A stretch of 64,000 nucleotides of DNA from Hortaea werneckii (taxonomy: Eukaryota; Ascomycota; Dothideomycetes; Mycosphaerellales; Teratosphaeriaceae), in contig JBAOKB010000146.1 in assembly GCA_037044905.1 (NCBI GenBank), positions 1-64,000 of the forward strand, in the 5' to 3' direction. The translations under genes were made by a program, and so were the position numbers. The notes beneath the pieces are model-generated. The model did not search any database and was not told the origin of the DNA. It saw only the letters and a program-made list of their open reading frames with translations. Below, one piece after another: positions 21,827 through 33,247 of the stretch; the stretch's first letter is position 1; every line of letters begins with the position of its first letter.

Positions 21827-22643
21827 ATGGGTTCCGCTGAAGATCGTCCCGCGCCTCTGCGCCTCGGTACCGTCGCTCCTGACTTTGAGGCCGAGACCAC
21901 TGCTGGGTAGGTCCAACATTCGTGTCGATGCGATATACCAGGTAGACAGCATGCTGATAGTAGTCTTGTAGCCCAATCAAGTTCCACGACTTCATTGGCG
22001 ACAAGTGGGTCGTCCTGTTCTCCCACCCTGAGGACTACACCCCGGTCTGCACCACCGAGCTGGGTGCCTTCGCGAAGCTCGAGCCCGAGTTCACCAAGCG
22101 CAACGTCAAGCTCATCGGTCTGAGCGCCAACACTGTTGAGAGCCATGGCGGTTGGGTAAAGGACATCGACGAGATCTCGGGCAGTCAGCTGCGATTCCCG
22201 ATCATCGGCGACAAGGAGAGGAAGATTGCTCTTGCCTACGACATGCTGGACCACCAGGATGCCACCAACGTCGACTCCAAGGGCATTGCTTTCACCATCC
22301 GCTCTGTCTTCATCATCGACCCGAAGAAGACCATCCGCACCATCCTCTCCTACCCTGCTTCGACTGGCCGTAACACCGCTGAGGTGCTGCGCATTGTCGA
22401 CTCGCTCCAGACTGGTGACAAGCACAGGGTTACCACTCCTATCAACTGGCTTCCAGGTACGTCAAATCCCAGGTAATTCTGCCCTCGCAGAGCAAAGCTA
22501 ACATTCAACTAGGTGACGACGTGATCGTGCACCCAACCGTCAAGAGCCCAGAGGCCGAGAAGCTCTTCCCCAAGATGCAGGTGGTCAAGCCTTACCTGCG
22601 CTTCACCCCGCTCCCAAAGGAGGACACCAGCGCCGCAGTATGA
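21827..22643 (+). CDS. 1-Cys peroxiredoxin (Prx6/Prx1 type)
   Basis: Three exons, 21827-21906, 21972-22456 and 22513-22643, give 231 residues. All junctions are canonical GT-AG and keep frame. The peroxidatic cysteine is C53 in HPEDYTPVCTTELG. No resolving cysteine is placed as in 2-Cys enzymes, and the long C-terminal arm (NWLPGDDVIVHP) is that of the Prx6 group. The enzyme reduces hydrogen peroxide and organic hydroperoxides, with glutathione or thioredoxin as electron donor. The short N-terminus (MGSAEDRPAPLRLG) shows no clear mitochondrial leader, so a cytosolic location is more likely. It probably provides oxidative-stress protection. Confidence 0.95.
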
Positions 22644-23693
22644 CTGCAGAAACAGTGGGATAACTTGCGGTTTCAGCAGACGTGGGAGATGGAATGGGGC
22701 AAGGTTGTGACGAACACTGGATACTAAATATGAGGATACGCGTGACGATAGGATAAAAAGCAACTTTCGCTTCCTGTTCAAGCAGCATGCTTGACGCAGA
22801 GCACATCAAAGTCCAGATGGAATTCGTTCCTGCTTCCCATTGACCACGATTACGTGAATTGTGATGACACTGAATGTCGCGGCAGCCACATTTCCTTCAC
22901 CTTCTAGCTCTGCATAGTTGTTTCAGCCAAACAGTCAGTCTTCGGTCCCTTGGTGTTTTGACGCCCTAGATGGCGTACGGTCCGTGCTTGGAGACTCCAA
23001 ACGATCATCGAGCTTACTCGTTTAAGCCGGTTTGTAAACAGCCGATGAAGCCGATGAACTGCTGCAATGATCCTGCGGGAGCTTGCAGAGTCATCTCGTG
23101 TGCTTTGGATTCCTCAGAGAGCATTCCGGAGAGCGGCTTTGACGATGCAGTTACCCTCGCCGGCCAATCGAACCTTTCGGAGCCCTTGCATTGATGGCTT
23201 GGCGGGATCAGCCATCCGCTGCGGCAACAACCGCACGCGTCAAATTGCCTACAACGGCGAGGAGTAACATCCCAGCCAAACGCATCACAGGCAATTGGAT
23301 TTAGGGAGGGCTACAGGACGCTTGTGGCAAGCATAAATTGACTATCAACTAAGGTAAGACTGTGATGCATGTCTCATCGCCGCGAGGCGCAGATGGACGT
23401 GACGCCGCAGGCAACGTGGGAAGGCACGAGGGGCGAAACATCTTGAACAACCAGCCAGGGAGCCAGGACGATGGTACAGCAGGCTGCCTGCATGATGGCG
23501 CACATCCGCCACGTCCACCTCCGCCTGGAACTTGTCGTCCTCATCCGGCAGCGCACGCGTACAAGGGCCCGTCTTGACGCTGTTACCTGAGCCACCGACA
23601 ATCCGGGACGACCGGAGGGAAAGAACGAAGGCGTTTCAAGTTGCTAAAGTGCGCCTGCCTGCTAGCTTGACCATCCACCCCGACTCTTTCCCA
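22644..23693. other. Intergenic, no gene seen
   Basis: Only short, composition-unlike frames are present. The open frame of the Kelch gene extends back to 23532, without an ATG before 23694. Confidence 0.5.
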
Positions 23694-26600
23694 ATGCCCT
23701 CAAGTGCTTGGATCACCTTTCACTCTTCCCGTCGGGTGTCAAACTTCACAGTGATGGCTTTCATGACTTCTGAACCCACGCTGACCAGAATGGCGTTCCC
23801 ATTAGGCGTTCTTGCATCCACTGCAGCATCAAATACCGACGACCGTACAGGCTCTGGCAGCTTTCGGCGGAACAAAGCTCCAAGAGACACAAAGAGTGGC
23901 GAGTCGTCCCGCCAAGGCCAGCCATTTGATTCAACTTCATTCCGGAGCACCAAATCTCCAAGAAAGCCAGTCTGGAGGCCGGCAAAGAAGCATCAGAAGT
24001 CACTCTCCGCTAAGGCGCTCGCGTCCAACAAGCGTGCACGGTCTGCGCCTGACGAGGATCCAACCGCTCCGCCACCAGGCTGCTTAGAAGGCAATCAGCA
24101 GCTCTCGTTCACATCAGAAGCAAAGGCTGAGCAGCAGCCAGCAGTCCAAGTTTTTGAGCTTCCTGAAACTTCGCCGCGGGGAAGCAGCACCACTAGGCCA
24201 AAGCACGTTCCCATCGTAATACCCAAGTATGACCACTTAGCGAGAGACCATACCGAGGCGCGGTCCGGATCTACTCCGACTCTACATTCAGAAGCGAGGG
24301 AAAAGTCCACTGCTGCTGTCAAAGTCCCGCAGCCTCCACGCTACAAGCTTGCCAGCTACGGACCCACCCCTGAAAACAGAACCTGTGACCGGGCGACGCC
24401 GAGGCATGTGGAAATCCAAATTCCTTTTTTCGCCCAACCAGTATTGAAACAGTCTGCGACGCCTCCCAGACTTGATCTGAGCTACTCGACATTCATCGAT
24501 CCTTTCGTGGACGTGCAAGCACTATCACCGCCAGATATGTCTCAGCCAACGCCCGACTCCAGTTGGAGCGAAACAGTCGATTCCAACTCGTCCGCACCTA
24601 CATCCAACCAGCTCTATGCTAATCGCTCTCAAAGCGGATCTCAAAGCAACCTCATCAGTGCAGCAAGTAGCCAGACCAGCCTCGTAGGCCTACAGGCAGC
24701 TTATGAATCAGCATCAGCCTCTGAGGCGGAATCGTCACATGAAGATGCTGGCCCTTCACATTCTGGCGGTCATTCTGGACCCGGTCAAGCTCATCCGCCC
24801 ATGACCCCGAGCGGCACGAATACTGCCAACTTATCAGGTCTCGTATGCAATGTCCATCGAACCACAGGAAGGGAGCCTCATCCGCTGGTCGGAGCCACAA
24901 CTACGGTCCTGGGTGACAAGCTCTATGTATTCGGTGGAAGACGACTTTCTAGAACAAAGCAACAACTCACTTCCAATCTATACGAGCTGGATTTGATCAG
25001 GCGGCACTGGACGAAACTTGAAGTCAAGGGGGACATTCCTCCGCCGCGCTACTTCCACAGTGTATGTCCGCTTGGCGATACGAAATTGGTCTGCTATGGC
25101 GGCATGTCTCCGGCCCAAACGCAGCCCACAGAGTCGGACGGTCAGCCCGAAGTCATTGTCATGTCAGACATCCACATCTACGACGTACCAAGCCGGACTT
25201 GGACGAAGATCAATACCGCCGAAAGTCCTCAAGGGAGGTATGCTCATTGCGCAGCGATTCTGCCTTCGGCTGCTGTCTTCGCTTCGTCGAGTGCGCCAAC
25301 ATCAGCAATGCATCACAATCCGTCGGGGAATGATCCCAATGCCGGACAACTTGGTGTCGCTTTGGATGGGGCGGGTGGCGCCGAGATGGTGGTTGTAGGC
25401 GGCCAAGACAGCTCTAATCATTACATTGAGCAAGTGAGCGTTTTCAATCTGCGCAGTCTAAAGTGGACTGGCACGAACAGCATGGGACGCAGTTGTGGCG
25501 CCTACCGCAGCGTTGTCACGCCTCTGACCACCATGAGCGCTTCACAGATCGGTGCTGGACCTCATGCTCCAAAGGATCTGGACGAAGATGAAGATGACTC
25601 GGCACCCATCGGATCCGGAGCTCCAATGCTTGTCTATTCGAACTATAACTTCTTGGACGTGAAACTGGAGCTGCAAGTGCGGCTCACTGACGGATCCCTA
25701 ACCGAAAAGCACATGCAGTCTGGCGTCTCCCCTCCCGGTCTTCGCTTTCCCAATGGAGGTGTCATCGATAATCACTTCGTTGTGTCCGGTACATTCCTCA
25801 CTTCATCGAAGCAGGAGTATGCACTTTGGGCACTCGATTTACGGACACTTACCTGGAGTAGGATCGACGCGGGAGGAAGCATTTTCAGTCAAGGTAGCTG
25901 GAACAGAGGAGTGCTGTGGAACCGCCGCAATTCGTTTGTCATTCTCGGGAATCGGAAGCGAAACTTGGTCGATGACTACAACAACCGCCGCATCAACTTT
26001 TCAAACATGTGCGTTGTGGAGCTCGAAGCTTTTGGGTTGTACGACAATCCCAGGCGCTGTGAGCCGACATCAAGCTATGTCTCAGCCAGCGGTAATGTAC
26101 CTCAATCGTCTTACGATGCGACTGCCGCGGGCAGGCGGTTGGCCGCTGCTGCTGAGGATCTTGGAACTCTGTCCTTGACCTTCCGTGAGTTGGCAGACAT
26201 GGACTTCCTAGCAATCGACGGCACCCGCATACCCGTCAACTCACGGCTGATTGCTCGAAGGTGGGGGCGGCATTTTATAGAACTCCTCAAGGAGTCAGCG
26301 GCTGCAACGTCAGACGCAGTCACAGAGACGTCGACTTTACGACCGGGCGCTGGAAGCCATCCCTCTCGGAACTCGAGCATAACTATCACGCCCTCGGTCA
26401 CATCTGGTGCGACGACTTTGACAAACAATTCGCATTCGGAGATGCCGGACGCAAGAGGTAACCCACCGTCCGCAAGGTCAAGACTGTTCTATCTGCCCCA
26501 CACTGCTATGACCTTGCAAGCGCTACTACACTTCCTATACACTTCGACTCTGCCGATGCCATCTTCCCCTCTTGCAACACCACAGGTGTACTGTTCTTTG

Positions 26601-27173
26601 CTACAGTTAGCAAGACCGTACAGGGTGGACGGGCTTTTAGAAGCTGTCATCCAACGCTTGCATGAGTCGCTAGACGGTCGCAATGCTGCTGCCATTTTCA
26701 ACGCTGCCGCTATGGCTGCCGGAGGCGGCGACGGCGTCAAATTCGCCTCGGCCCATGTGGCGCAGAGAGATGGCCACTTTCCCGTGCGCACTGCTAGTCT
26801 CGCTGGCATGGAAGGCCTGATGAATGGCGTGACGCGTGGCGCTTCGGGCTTGCGTATTGACACCGACATGGCAAATGGAAGGGGGACGCGGAATACTATC
26901 AGACCAGGGCAAACGACGCTCACGGAAGAATCAACCGACGATGAGAGCATGCCTGGGAGTGCTGCCACTGCTAACAGTATGAGCGAAAGTGAGCATAGTC
27001 TCAGTTCGCGCAGCTTGGCTGGTGGAGACAGTGAAGTGTGGAACGGATCTCTCAGTGCCGTGGTAGGGTTGCAGAAGAGAGGCCTAAGGGGATTGATGGA
27101 AGGTAGGCGAATGAGAGAACGGGGACGGAGTGAGGGGATGGAGGGGGCTCGAGTGGGTCTAGGTATGGCGTAG
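23694..27173 (+). CDS. Kelch-repeat/BTB protein, Ral2-like
   Basis: A single exon; from the first in-frame ATG (23694) it encodes 1159 residues. ATGs at 23754 and 23790 are equally possible starts. The first 390 residues are Ser/Pro-rich and disordered. Kelch-type blades follow from about 395, starting at ATTTVLGDKLYVFGGRR and going on through YFHSVCPLGDTKLVCYGG, RYAHCAAILPS, MVVVGGQDSSNHYIEQV and NHFVVSGTFL; the latter blades are degenerate. A BTB-like segment spans about 825-985, split by a Ser/Thr-rich insert and ending with LLHFLYTSTLP and CSLLQLARPYRVDGLLE. Kelch plus C-terminal BTB is the layout of fission-yeast Ral2, which acts upstream of Ras in mating and cell shape. That link is my inference. 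The C-terminal 170 residues are low complexity and Arg-rich. Confidence 0.85.
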   Translation: MPSSAWITFHSSRRVSNFTVMAFMTSEPTLTRMAFPLGVLASTAASNTDDRTGSGSFRRNKAPRDTKSGESSRQGQPFDSTSFRSTKSPRKPVWRPAKKHQKSLSAKALASNKRARSAPDEDPTAPPPGCLEGNQQLSFTSEAKAEQQPAVQVFELPETSPRGSSTTRPKHVPIVIPKYDHLARDHTEARSGSTPTLHSEAREKSTAAVKVPQPPRYKLASYGPTPENRTCDRATPRHVEIQIPFFAQPVLKQSATPPRLDLSYSTFIDPFVDVQALSPPDMSQPTPDSSWSETVDSNSSAPTSNQLYANRSQSGSQSNLISAASSQTSLVGLQAAYESASASEAESSHEDAGPSHSGGHSGPGQAHPPMTPSGTNTANLSGLVCNVHRTTGREPHPLVGATTTVLGDKLYVFGGRRLSRTKQQLTSNLYELDLIRRHWTKLEVKGDIPPPRYFHSVCPLGDTKLVCYGGMSPAQTQPTESDGQPEVIVMSDIHIYDVPSRTWTKINTAESPQGRYAHCAAILPSAAVFASSSAPTSAMHHNPSGNDPNAGQLGVALDGAGGAEMVVVGGQDSSNHYIEQVSVFNLRSLKWTGTNSMGRSCGAYRSVVTPLTTMSASQIGAGPHAPKDLDEDEDDSAPIGSGAPMLVYSNYNFLDVKLELQVRLTDGSLTEKHMQSGVSPPGLRFPNGGVIDNHFVVSGTFLTSSKQEYALWALDLRTLTWSRIDAGGSIFSQGSWNRGVLWNRRNSFVILGNRKRNLVDDYNNRRINFSNMCVVELEAFGLYDNPRRCEPTSSYVSASGNVPQSSYDATAAGRRLAAAAEDLGTLSLTFRELADMDFLAIDGTRIPVNSRLIARRWGRHFIELLKESAAATSDAVTETSTLRPGAGSHPSRNSSITITPSVTSGATTLTNNSHSEMPDARGNPPSARSRLFYLPHTAMTLQALLHFLYTSTLPMPSSPLATPQVYCSLLQLARPYRVDGLLEAVIQRLHESLDGRNAAAIFNAAAMAAGGGDGVKFASAHVAQRDGHFPVRTASLAGMEGLMNGVTRGASGLRIDTDMANGRGTRNTIRPGQTTLTEESTDDESMPGSAATANSMSESEHSLSSRSLAGGDSEVWNGSLSAVVGLQKRGLRGLMEGRRMRERGRSEGMEGARVGLGMA

Positions 27174-27768
27174 CGATACCAAATCGTAGCATCTTGACCG
27201 TCCTTGTCGAGATGGCTTTCGCTTATTGAGAATGGCTGATGATCACGATATGAGAATAAAACCTTTCTGAGGAAGTACAGAGCGAAAAGTGAGCCGTTTG
27301 CCGAGGCAGTCATGCGTTGCAACTTATACTTCCTAACTCGGATTGATTGAACAGCTACGTACCTACGGTCAAATTGATGTATCAGAGACGCCGAGGCAAA
27401 GACGTACGTAGCCTACCGTAACAACCTGGAAATGAAGAGGTCGGGTGCAATAGAAGGTGGAAGGGTCTGGTACCTCCCAAGGCGTGCACCCCACGGGATA
27501 TCCGGACCCTTTCCGCGACCGCGTAGCCTAAATTTTCGTTTCGCCAATGATATCAAGCTTACCGAATAGGGCGGGAAGGAGGCTACGGCGGATCTTGTTG
27601 AGGATGTGATATCTCGTGAAGATGGCCGACGCAACGCCTTGAATTCTTACCGGTACAAACTATACCTCCTACGGAGACGATATACGGCTGTACGGGAAGA
27701 GGGGCAGGGAAGGATCTTACCCACCTGCTATAGGCGATCCGACGAGTTCCTCGGGACCGATCCTGACC
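27174..27768. other. Intergenic, upstream of a Zn2Cys6 factor
   Basis: No gene is supported. It contains a short TACGTACCTACGG element near 27356. Confidence 0.45.
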
Positions 27769-30366
27769 ATGGGCGATGCTCCGCAAGCGCGTGATGAGGC
27801 GCGTCGACAGTCACAAACGTCCAATCCTGCTTTCGTGTAAGCTTCGCGCGTCCGCTCAATCCACGAGAATTATTACCTAGAAAATGATATTGATGGCCCC
27901 GGTGAAGGCAGGTCTGCGACCGATGTCGATGGAAAAAGATAAAATGCGACGGCCAACGGCCCTGCCAGAATTGCCGCTCGGCCAATTTCCCCTGCGAGAC
28001 CCGCGCCCGTCTGTCCAAGCAGGCCACGCCGCGTTCCTATGTCCAGTACCTCGAGGCCCGCGTCAGGCAGCTCGAAGGCGAACATGAGAATTCCTGGTCG
28101 TGGCGCGGCGTCTCGTCCAGGGACAGCCCGTATGGCGAGGACACCCTTCGCCGCATGGGGAGCCCGGCCAACGGCACCAAGAATCGCTCCTTTCACGGAT
28201 TGCCCGACTTCCTGACGCTCCGTGAGCTAGGCACTCATGTCACGGACGAGGACGGGTTCAGTCGATATATGGGACCTTCATCCGGCGTGGCTTTCACGGC
28301 AAAGGTCCTTGAGGAGATCCTGGGCGACGATCAGCCTTCGGATACGGACTTCTATAGCCTTTTCAATTTGGATGATCTCACTCGCGGTATGTTGGGCTTT
28401 TTGGAGGGATGATATCGCTAGGCTCACTGACGTTCATCTGCTTCTAGGCCAGCATCTTGCTGATGCCGATGCTATGTTGTGGCAAATACAGCCTGACCCG
28501 CTTCCCGAGCGGGCTGAAGCTGACAGAGTGAGTCTTGGGTCTTCTTCACCATGCTGATTTCTGCTAATAACTGCATCTCATAAGGTAATCGACCTCTTCT
28601 TCTTGTTCACGGAGCGTGTTTTCCCCGTGCTACACCAACCCACTTTCCGCGGTGTCGTGGACCTTATCTATGAAGAAGGTAGCAAAGGCTCTGTGCCTGC
28701 AGAACAATTCGAGCTACTTGCCCAGTTCTACTTCTCCTTGTCGATAGGCTATTGCTTCGACATGCAACGATCACGAGAAGACCGCAATCGAGACCAGATC
28801 CGCGCTTTGCAATACGCCTGTAGGTGCCATATAAGTCGCCTGCATTGGCGGGTGGATGGCCTTGCTCGGTTGCAAACTTTGGCGCTGCATTCTTATGCGC
28901 TTATCATGTTGAGGCAACGGAGTCAAGCTATGCGGATAAGTGCTATGGTATTGACCCTCTTTGCTATTGTGCCGCGATGCGTATTTTTCCTCTGACCATC
29001 CTCTACAGGCTAATATGGCAGCCCTTGAAGTCGGCCTGCATCATGATGGCAAACAGTTCAAGGGTAACCCGCTCGAGACCGAGATGAGAAGGAGAGTCTT
29101 CTGGTGTGTCTTTATGTTGCACCTCTTCAACTCATCCTTACAAGGGTAAGTCTGTCGGTATCTCAAGGAGGTTCGTCTGAGGCAGAAGCTCATGGCAGAT
29201 TGCTTTGCTACTTGGGCAACACTCTTGTCTGTCAAGTCGCCTGCAGAGATTGAATAGAGCTATAGAGAATCTTGACTGACAGTTCTGAATCTTTAGACTT
29301 CCGCGAGCATTACACGAAGCCGACATTACAATCGCCGAGCCTTCAGATATCGACGACGAGCATCTCACACCTACGGAAGTCCTCAATCATGTTCCTTCGA
29401 GGACCAAAATACATCGATTTGTGACTATGTGCAGACTCTGCCGTATTCTGTCTCGGGTCATGGACGTCTTATATACGCATAACAAGCGGAAGCAAGCAAG
29501 CACACGGATTGAACAGATGAACAGATTGTGCTGTGAGCATCTTTTGGATCAGTTGGACTTCTCGTAGTAAGCATGATGTGGCGGCTCTTTATTTTACAAA
29601 CATCCTATTGACTTTTGATTGCAGCACTGAGGTACCGGACGATCTACCGGAAGCAGATGCGCAAAGTCCTTCAGAGCAAGCAATACTGGCATCATATGCA
29701 AACGAGCAACTTCTATACCAGTATATTCGTTGGCTCATACATCGACCAGGATTGGCTTTTGGTCGCTCGGAGCCTCAATTCGCGGCGTGTTTGCAGACGG
29801 CGACAGATGCAGCGTGCAAGCTACTCAACACTGCAAACACTTACAAAGAGGTTGTGGCTTTCATCAAGTGCACACCGGGCGCTCACCCACTTACGCTCTT
29901 CGTGGCCGCTCTTACACCGCTCTTTCGGAGATACCTTATCAGATCAAAAGGCGGATCCATTAACGCTATGCCCGCTTCTGGCGACGAGGATCATCAAGCT
30001 TGCCGACATGCAATTAATGTACTCCGGTACGCGCAGTGGGACTATGCAGACCAAGCCCGACGTGCACAACTTGAGTATTTGGTCGCAAAGGTATTTGAAG
30101 GCCGGCCGGCCCAGCCATCACGCATCAACAGCGACCAATCGCGCAGCACGTGGCAAACGACCACCAGCGGTGGCAACTCTTCCGGATCGGAAACTCAGCA
30201 GTTCAACTTCTCTGGAGCCCATCCTATGTCCTACACAGAACAACAAATAGAACACATGACGGCTCACGACGATCTCCGTTCATTCGTACACGAAGCTTTC
30301 AGTCCCACTGCCGATCCATGGGCAGGATTCGGTACCGGATGGGGACAGACGCCCAAAGGCATCTAA
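27769..30366 (+). CDS. Zn2Cys6 transcription factor with Fungal_trans domain
   Basis: Seven exons fit: 27769-27834, 27912-28386, 28448-28527, 28585-28947, 29009-29145, 29297-29566 and 29625-30366, giving about 710 residues. The Zn cluster (residues 24-50) has the exact spacing C-x2-C-x6-C-x5-C-x2-C-x6-C in CDRCRWKKIKC and what follows. It sits immediately after the first splice junction. A linker (YVQYLEARVRQLEGE) looks like the dimerising coiled coil. The Fungal_trans middle region (about 205-420) has VFPVLHQPTF, GLHHDGKQF and EMRRRVFWCVFMLHL. Such factors bind CGG-containing sites as dimers. The regulated pathway cannot be told from sequence. The first intron could instead use GTAAGC at 27837 with an AAG acceptor at 27905-27907, which would add one residue. 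Confidence 0.88.
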
Positions 30367-31949
30367 TTGGCACAGCTGGGATTAGGAGCACGGCTGAGAT
30401 TTTGGGAGCAGAGCTCAAAGGATTGGATACATGATACCCCCCATAAAGGTGTCTTGGGAGCCGAGCGCATCGTTTTCCTTTCTCACGGGCTGCAAGCGAG
30501 ATGTATAGCTGCATTCAGGTCCCGTTCATGTTGCTATGATATCAATCAGGCGTACACAACCATATGCATCTCGGCTTTGGCAAGCGCGATCCTTCTACTA
30601 GCGTTCACATTGGGCCGCTGCATGCAGAGCATTCCTGTGTGGCTGCTTCATGGGGCGCACAGCCGCCTAAGGCAAGCATTCGGAAATCGCTTCGAACACC
30701 CACAGCAGCGATTCCCGGGTACTCGCGCATAGCTGTAGGTTAAGCGAGCATCGGGCCAAAAGCACAGCTGCATCATGCGACCTACGTTAAATGTTCACCA
30801 AAGGAGGAATGGTGGAAGTGGCGACTTTAGGCAACACGGCTACGCGGCTGTCCAAGAATCCAAGTGGGTATAGCGCACTGGGGACAGGCGGGCACCTGCA
30901 TGCCGAGGATGAAGGTGCAGTGAGGCAGGCCCATTATGTGGGTAGAGTCCCAATGTCTCGCTCTACTCATTAGTCGTTCTTGCTATGTAGTGGGAGGTAG
31001 GTTGGATATGAACTGTAGCTATCCTTACGGACGGCAATCCGAACAACAGAGATGAAGTTGGATTATATAAAGGGTCTATAGACTTATGCGTAGTAATGAA
31101 ACGGAAGTGACTCAGGATTCGCCAACCGGTGCTCGCAAGGTCTATTGCAACCGTTACTCCAGCAGTTTCCAGGGAGTTCTGCAATGCCAGCAAGCGGTTT
31201 TGACGAGATCTCGTTGCGACTGGCCGCTAGCCCGGCGCGTGGCAGAACGGCACGAGCTCGGTTCACTAGCGCTACGTTGGTGAGCCAAAGAGCCGGGTGG
31301 CAAATATCATGTCTCCGGTCTCGAGGCCTCATACGTTCAGATGAGCGATTGTGAAGTTCGTCGGCCGAGCTGCATAGAGGCCTCAAGAATGCCAATTCAC
31401 GAGGTCAAATCGAGATCCATCCTGTCGTCTCGCTTTGAGTGGCAATCTATTGGTACTGAAGACCTCGACGGGCCCTGGCTCTTGCCGGGCTCCGCCCACG
31501 CTTTGCGGTGGCAAACAGGGATGACTTAAATGCGCAAGGCTTCTTCGCAGCTAGAATAACAACCAGGCCGCCAGGCAACAATAGACCATTATTGATTGTC
31601 TTATACCATTTGCCCGTCACATCCAAGATACATACCTATGTTCCTGTCGAAGCAAGCCTGCTCGCATCAGCATCACGTTTCATACATGTAAGATTGCCTT
31701 TGCATTTCAAAGGCAGCCGGTGGGTCAGAGTTCGCACTAATGCGTGTATAAGGCGGAATTTATCACTTCTCAAATGGCGTGCAGCACCTGAAAGCATCAA
31801 TCTTCTGAGGCCTTAATCCAACCAGCCTCGCCAGCTCCTACAACGTGGGCCCGCCATACCAGACTGGCTCTTTGCCGATCAAGGACCAAGCAAAAAGGAT
31901 AATTAAAAGTCCTTGCAAGCAACGCTCCGAGAGCTGAACGGCCCTCGTC
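30367..31949. other. Long intergenic gap, no gene seen
   Basis: 1.6 kb between two regulators. Open frames here are short and overlap on both strands without codon regularity. A GATTATATAAAGGG box near 31070 is TATA-like but has no start codon of merit after it. Confidence 0.45.
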
Positions 31950-33247
31950 ATGCAACAACCCGAGCGGACGTACACTTTCATTGACGATCCGAACCACAAG
32001 CAGACGCTATCAGGGCGCGTCCAGGCAGCTTGTCTAACCTGCAGAAAGAAGGCAAGCATACACCAGCCTAGTTTCAAATTTTCTGTCACTGACTCATGAT
32101 GGCAGAAGATTAAATGCTCAGGCGAGCAGCCATGCCGTCAGTGCACAGACAAAAGACTGGTCTGCGAAGAAGCGCCATCGCGCAAGCGACCTCAAAAACA
32201 CCACTCTCCCGTATCAAATTGGTGTGCAGTTCCGAAACCTGATCCCTCGAACAACAAAGTCAAGTCCGATTATAAGGCACCTTTGCAATTCCATTCCCAA
32301 TCTCCCGAGAATTTTTCACCAGCTTACCCAGACCCCGGCATCAGCAGCAAAACGTGAGCCAAAAAAATTTAAGACAGCAGCAAGCTGGTGGAAGCTCAAA
32401 CACGGCACATGCTGCACAGTCACCAGAAGGCACATCATTTTCGCAGTTCGAAACGTCGGCCAAAGATGGCTCACATCCTATCCCACCGCATCTCATGTAC
32501 TCTGGGCAGTTGCCACCATTTGCTTTCAACGCGACGAATTTCCCGCAAGCCCAGTTTGAACACCGTTCTCCGTCAACTACTATGAGCGAGGACTGGAGCT
32601 TCCTTCCTCCTAATGGACAGCTGGGCCATGCTTTTGCGGGTGCTCAGAACGACGCGTCGGAAGCGTCGTATGACACAGATCCCGCATCTGGCATCCTCTC
32701 CAGGACAGGGTCAATCGATTGGAGGCGCAGAAGCTCGCACCCATTGTGGCCCAACAGCTCCAACGCCCATTCTCATTCCAGTTTGATTATGAAGGTCCAA
32801 GCGCTCGAGCAGGAGGCGCTGACTCTACGCGATATGGCCTCTCAACAACGCGGAGAGAAACCTGTCGCATCTCCACAGACTGAATCAATGCTTCCTTCTT
32901 CGACTTCAGCAGCGTTAGGTGGAGGTGCGCGACCGATGGGTGCGGGAGCTCTCCCGTCTTCAGCGACCATACAGGCGGCGCATGATATATCTGCCAGCTT
33001 CTACCCAGACGGTAGCTTACATACTGGCATGACTCCACATGCGTACGAGTGTCCTCCTTTCTGGGACGTGAGTCCCACGCAGACAACCGAGACCCCATTT
33101 CCGAATCTCTCGGCGCAGCAGAATGCAAGCATGGCACCGAATGATAGGCTGAGTACGGGCACAATGTCTACTAGCAATGTTCAGCAAGAGAGATTCACGG
33201 CTGGCGAAAGTTTTCAGCCTCACAGAGCATCCGGCGACAATCCCTGA
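31950..33247 (+). CDS. Zn2Cys6 transcription factor, frame-disrupted
   Basis: The ATG at 31950 opens a 34-codon exon ending at 32051, followed by a 54-base intron with a GC donor (AAG|GCAAGC) and acceptor GGCAG at 32105. Joined, the Zn cluster is exact: C28, C31, C38, C44, C47, C54 (C-x2-C-x6-C-x5-C-x2-C-x6-C). The frame then runs to a TGA at 32355-32357. The adjacent frame continues without a break to the stop at 33247, with similar Gln/Ser/Pro-rich composition. One missing base in the A-run at 32349-32352 would join them; an intron of 134 bases (GTATCA at 32211 to CAG at 32344) is the alternative. The predicted protein is about 400 residues with no Fungal_trans domain visible. It is probably a small DNA-binding regulator; target unknown. 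Confidence 0.6.
32052..32105 (+). other. GC-AG intron
   Basis: The donor is AAG|GCAAGC and the acceptor GGCAG. No GT lies close enough to replace the donor, and only this junction restores the six-cysteine spacing of the Zn cluster (RKK|KIKC). A CACTGACTC branch-like motif lies about 15 bases before the acceptor. Confidence 0.75.

Noticed and set aside
26489..27322. 277-codon minus-strand frame at the end of the Kelch/BTB gene
   Set aside because: Antisense shadow; the plus strand has recognisable BTB content.
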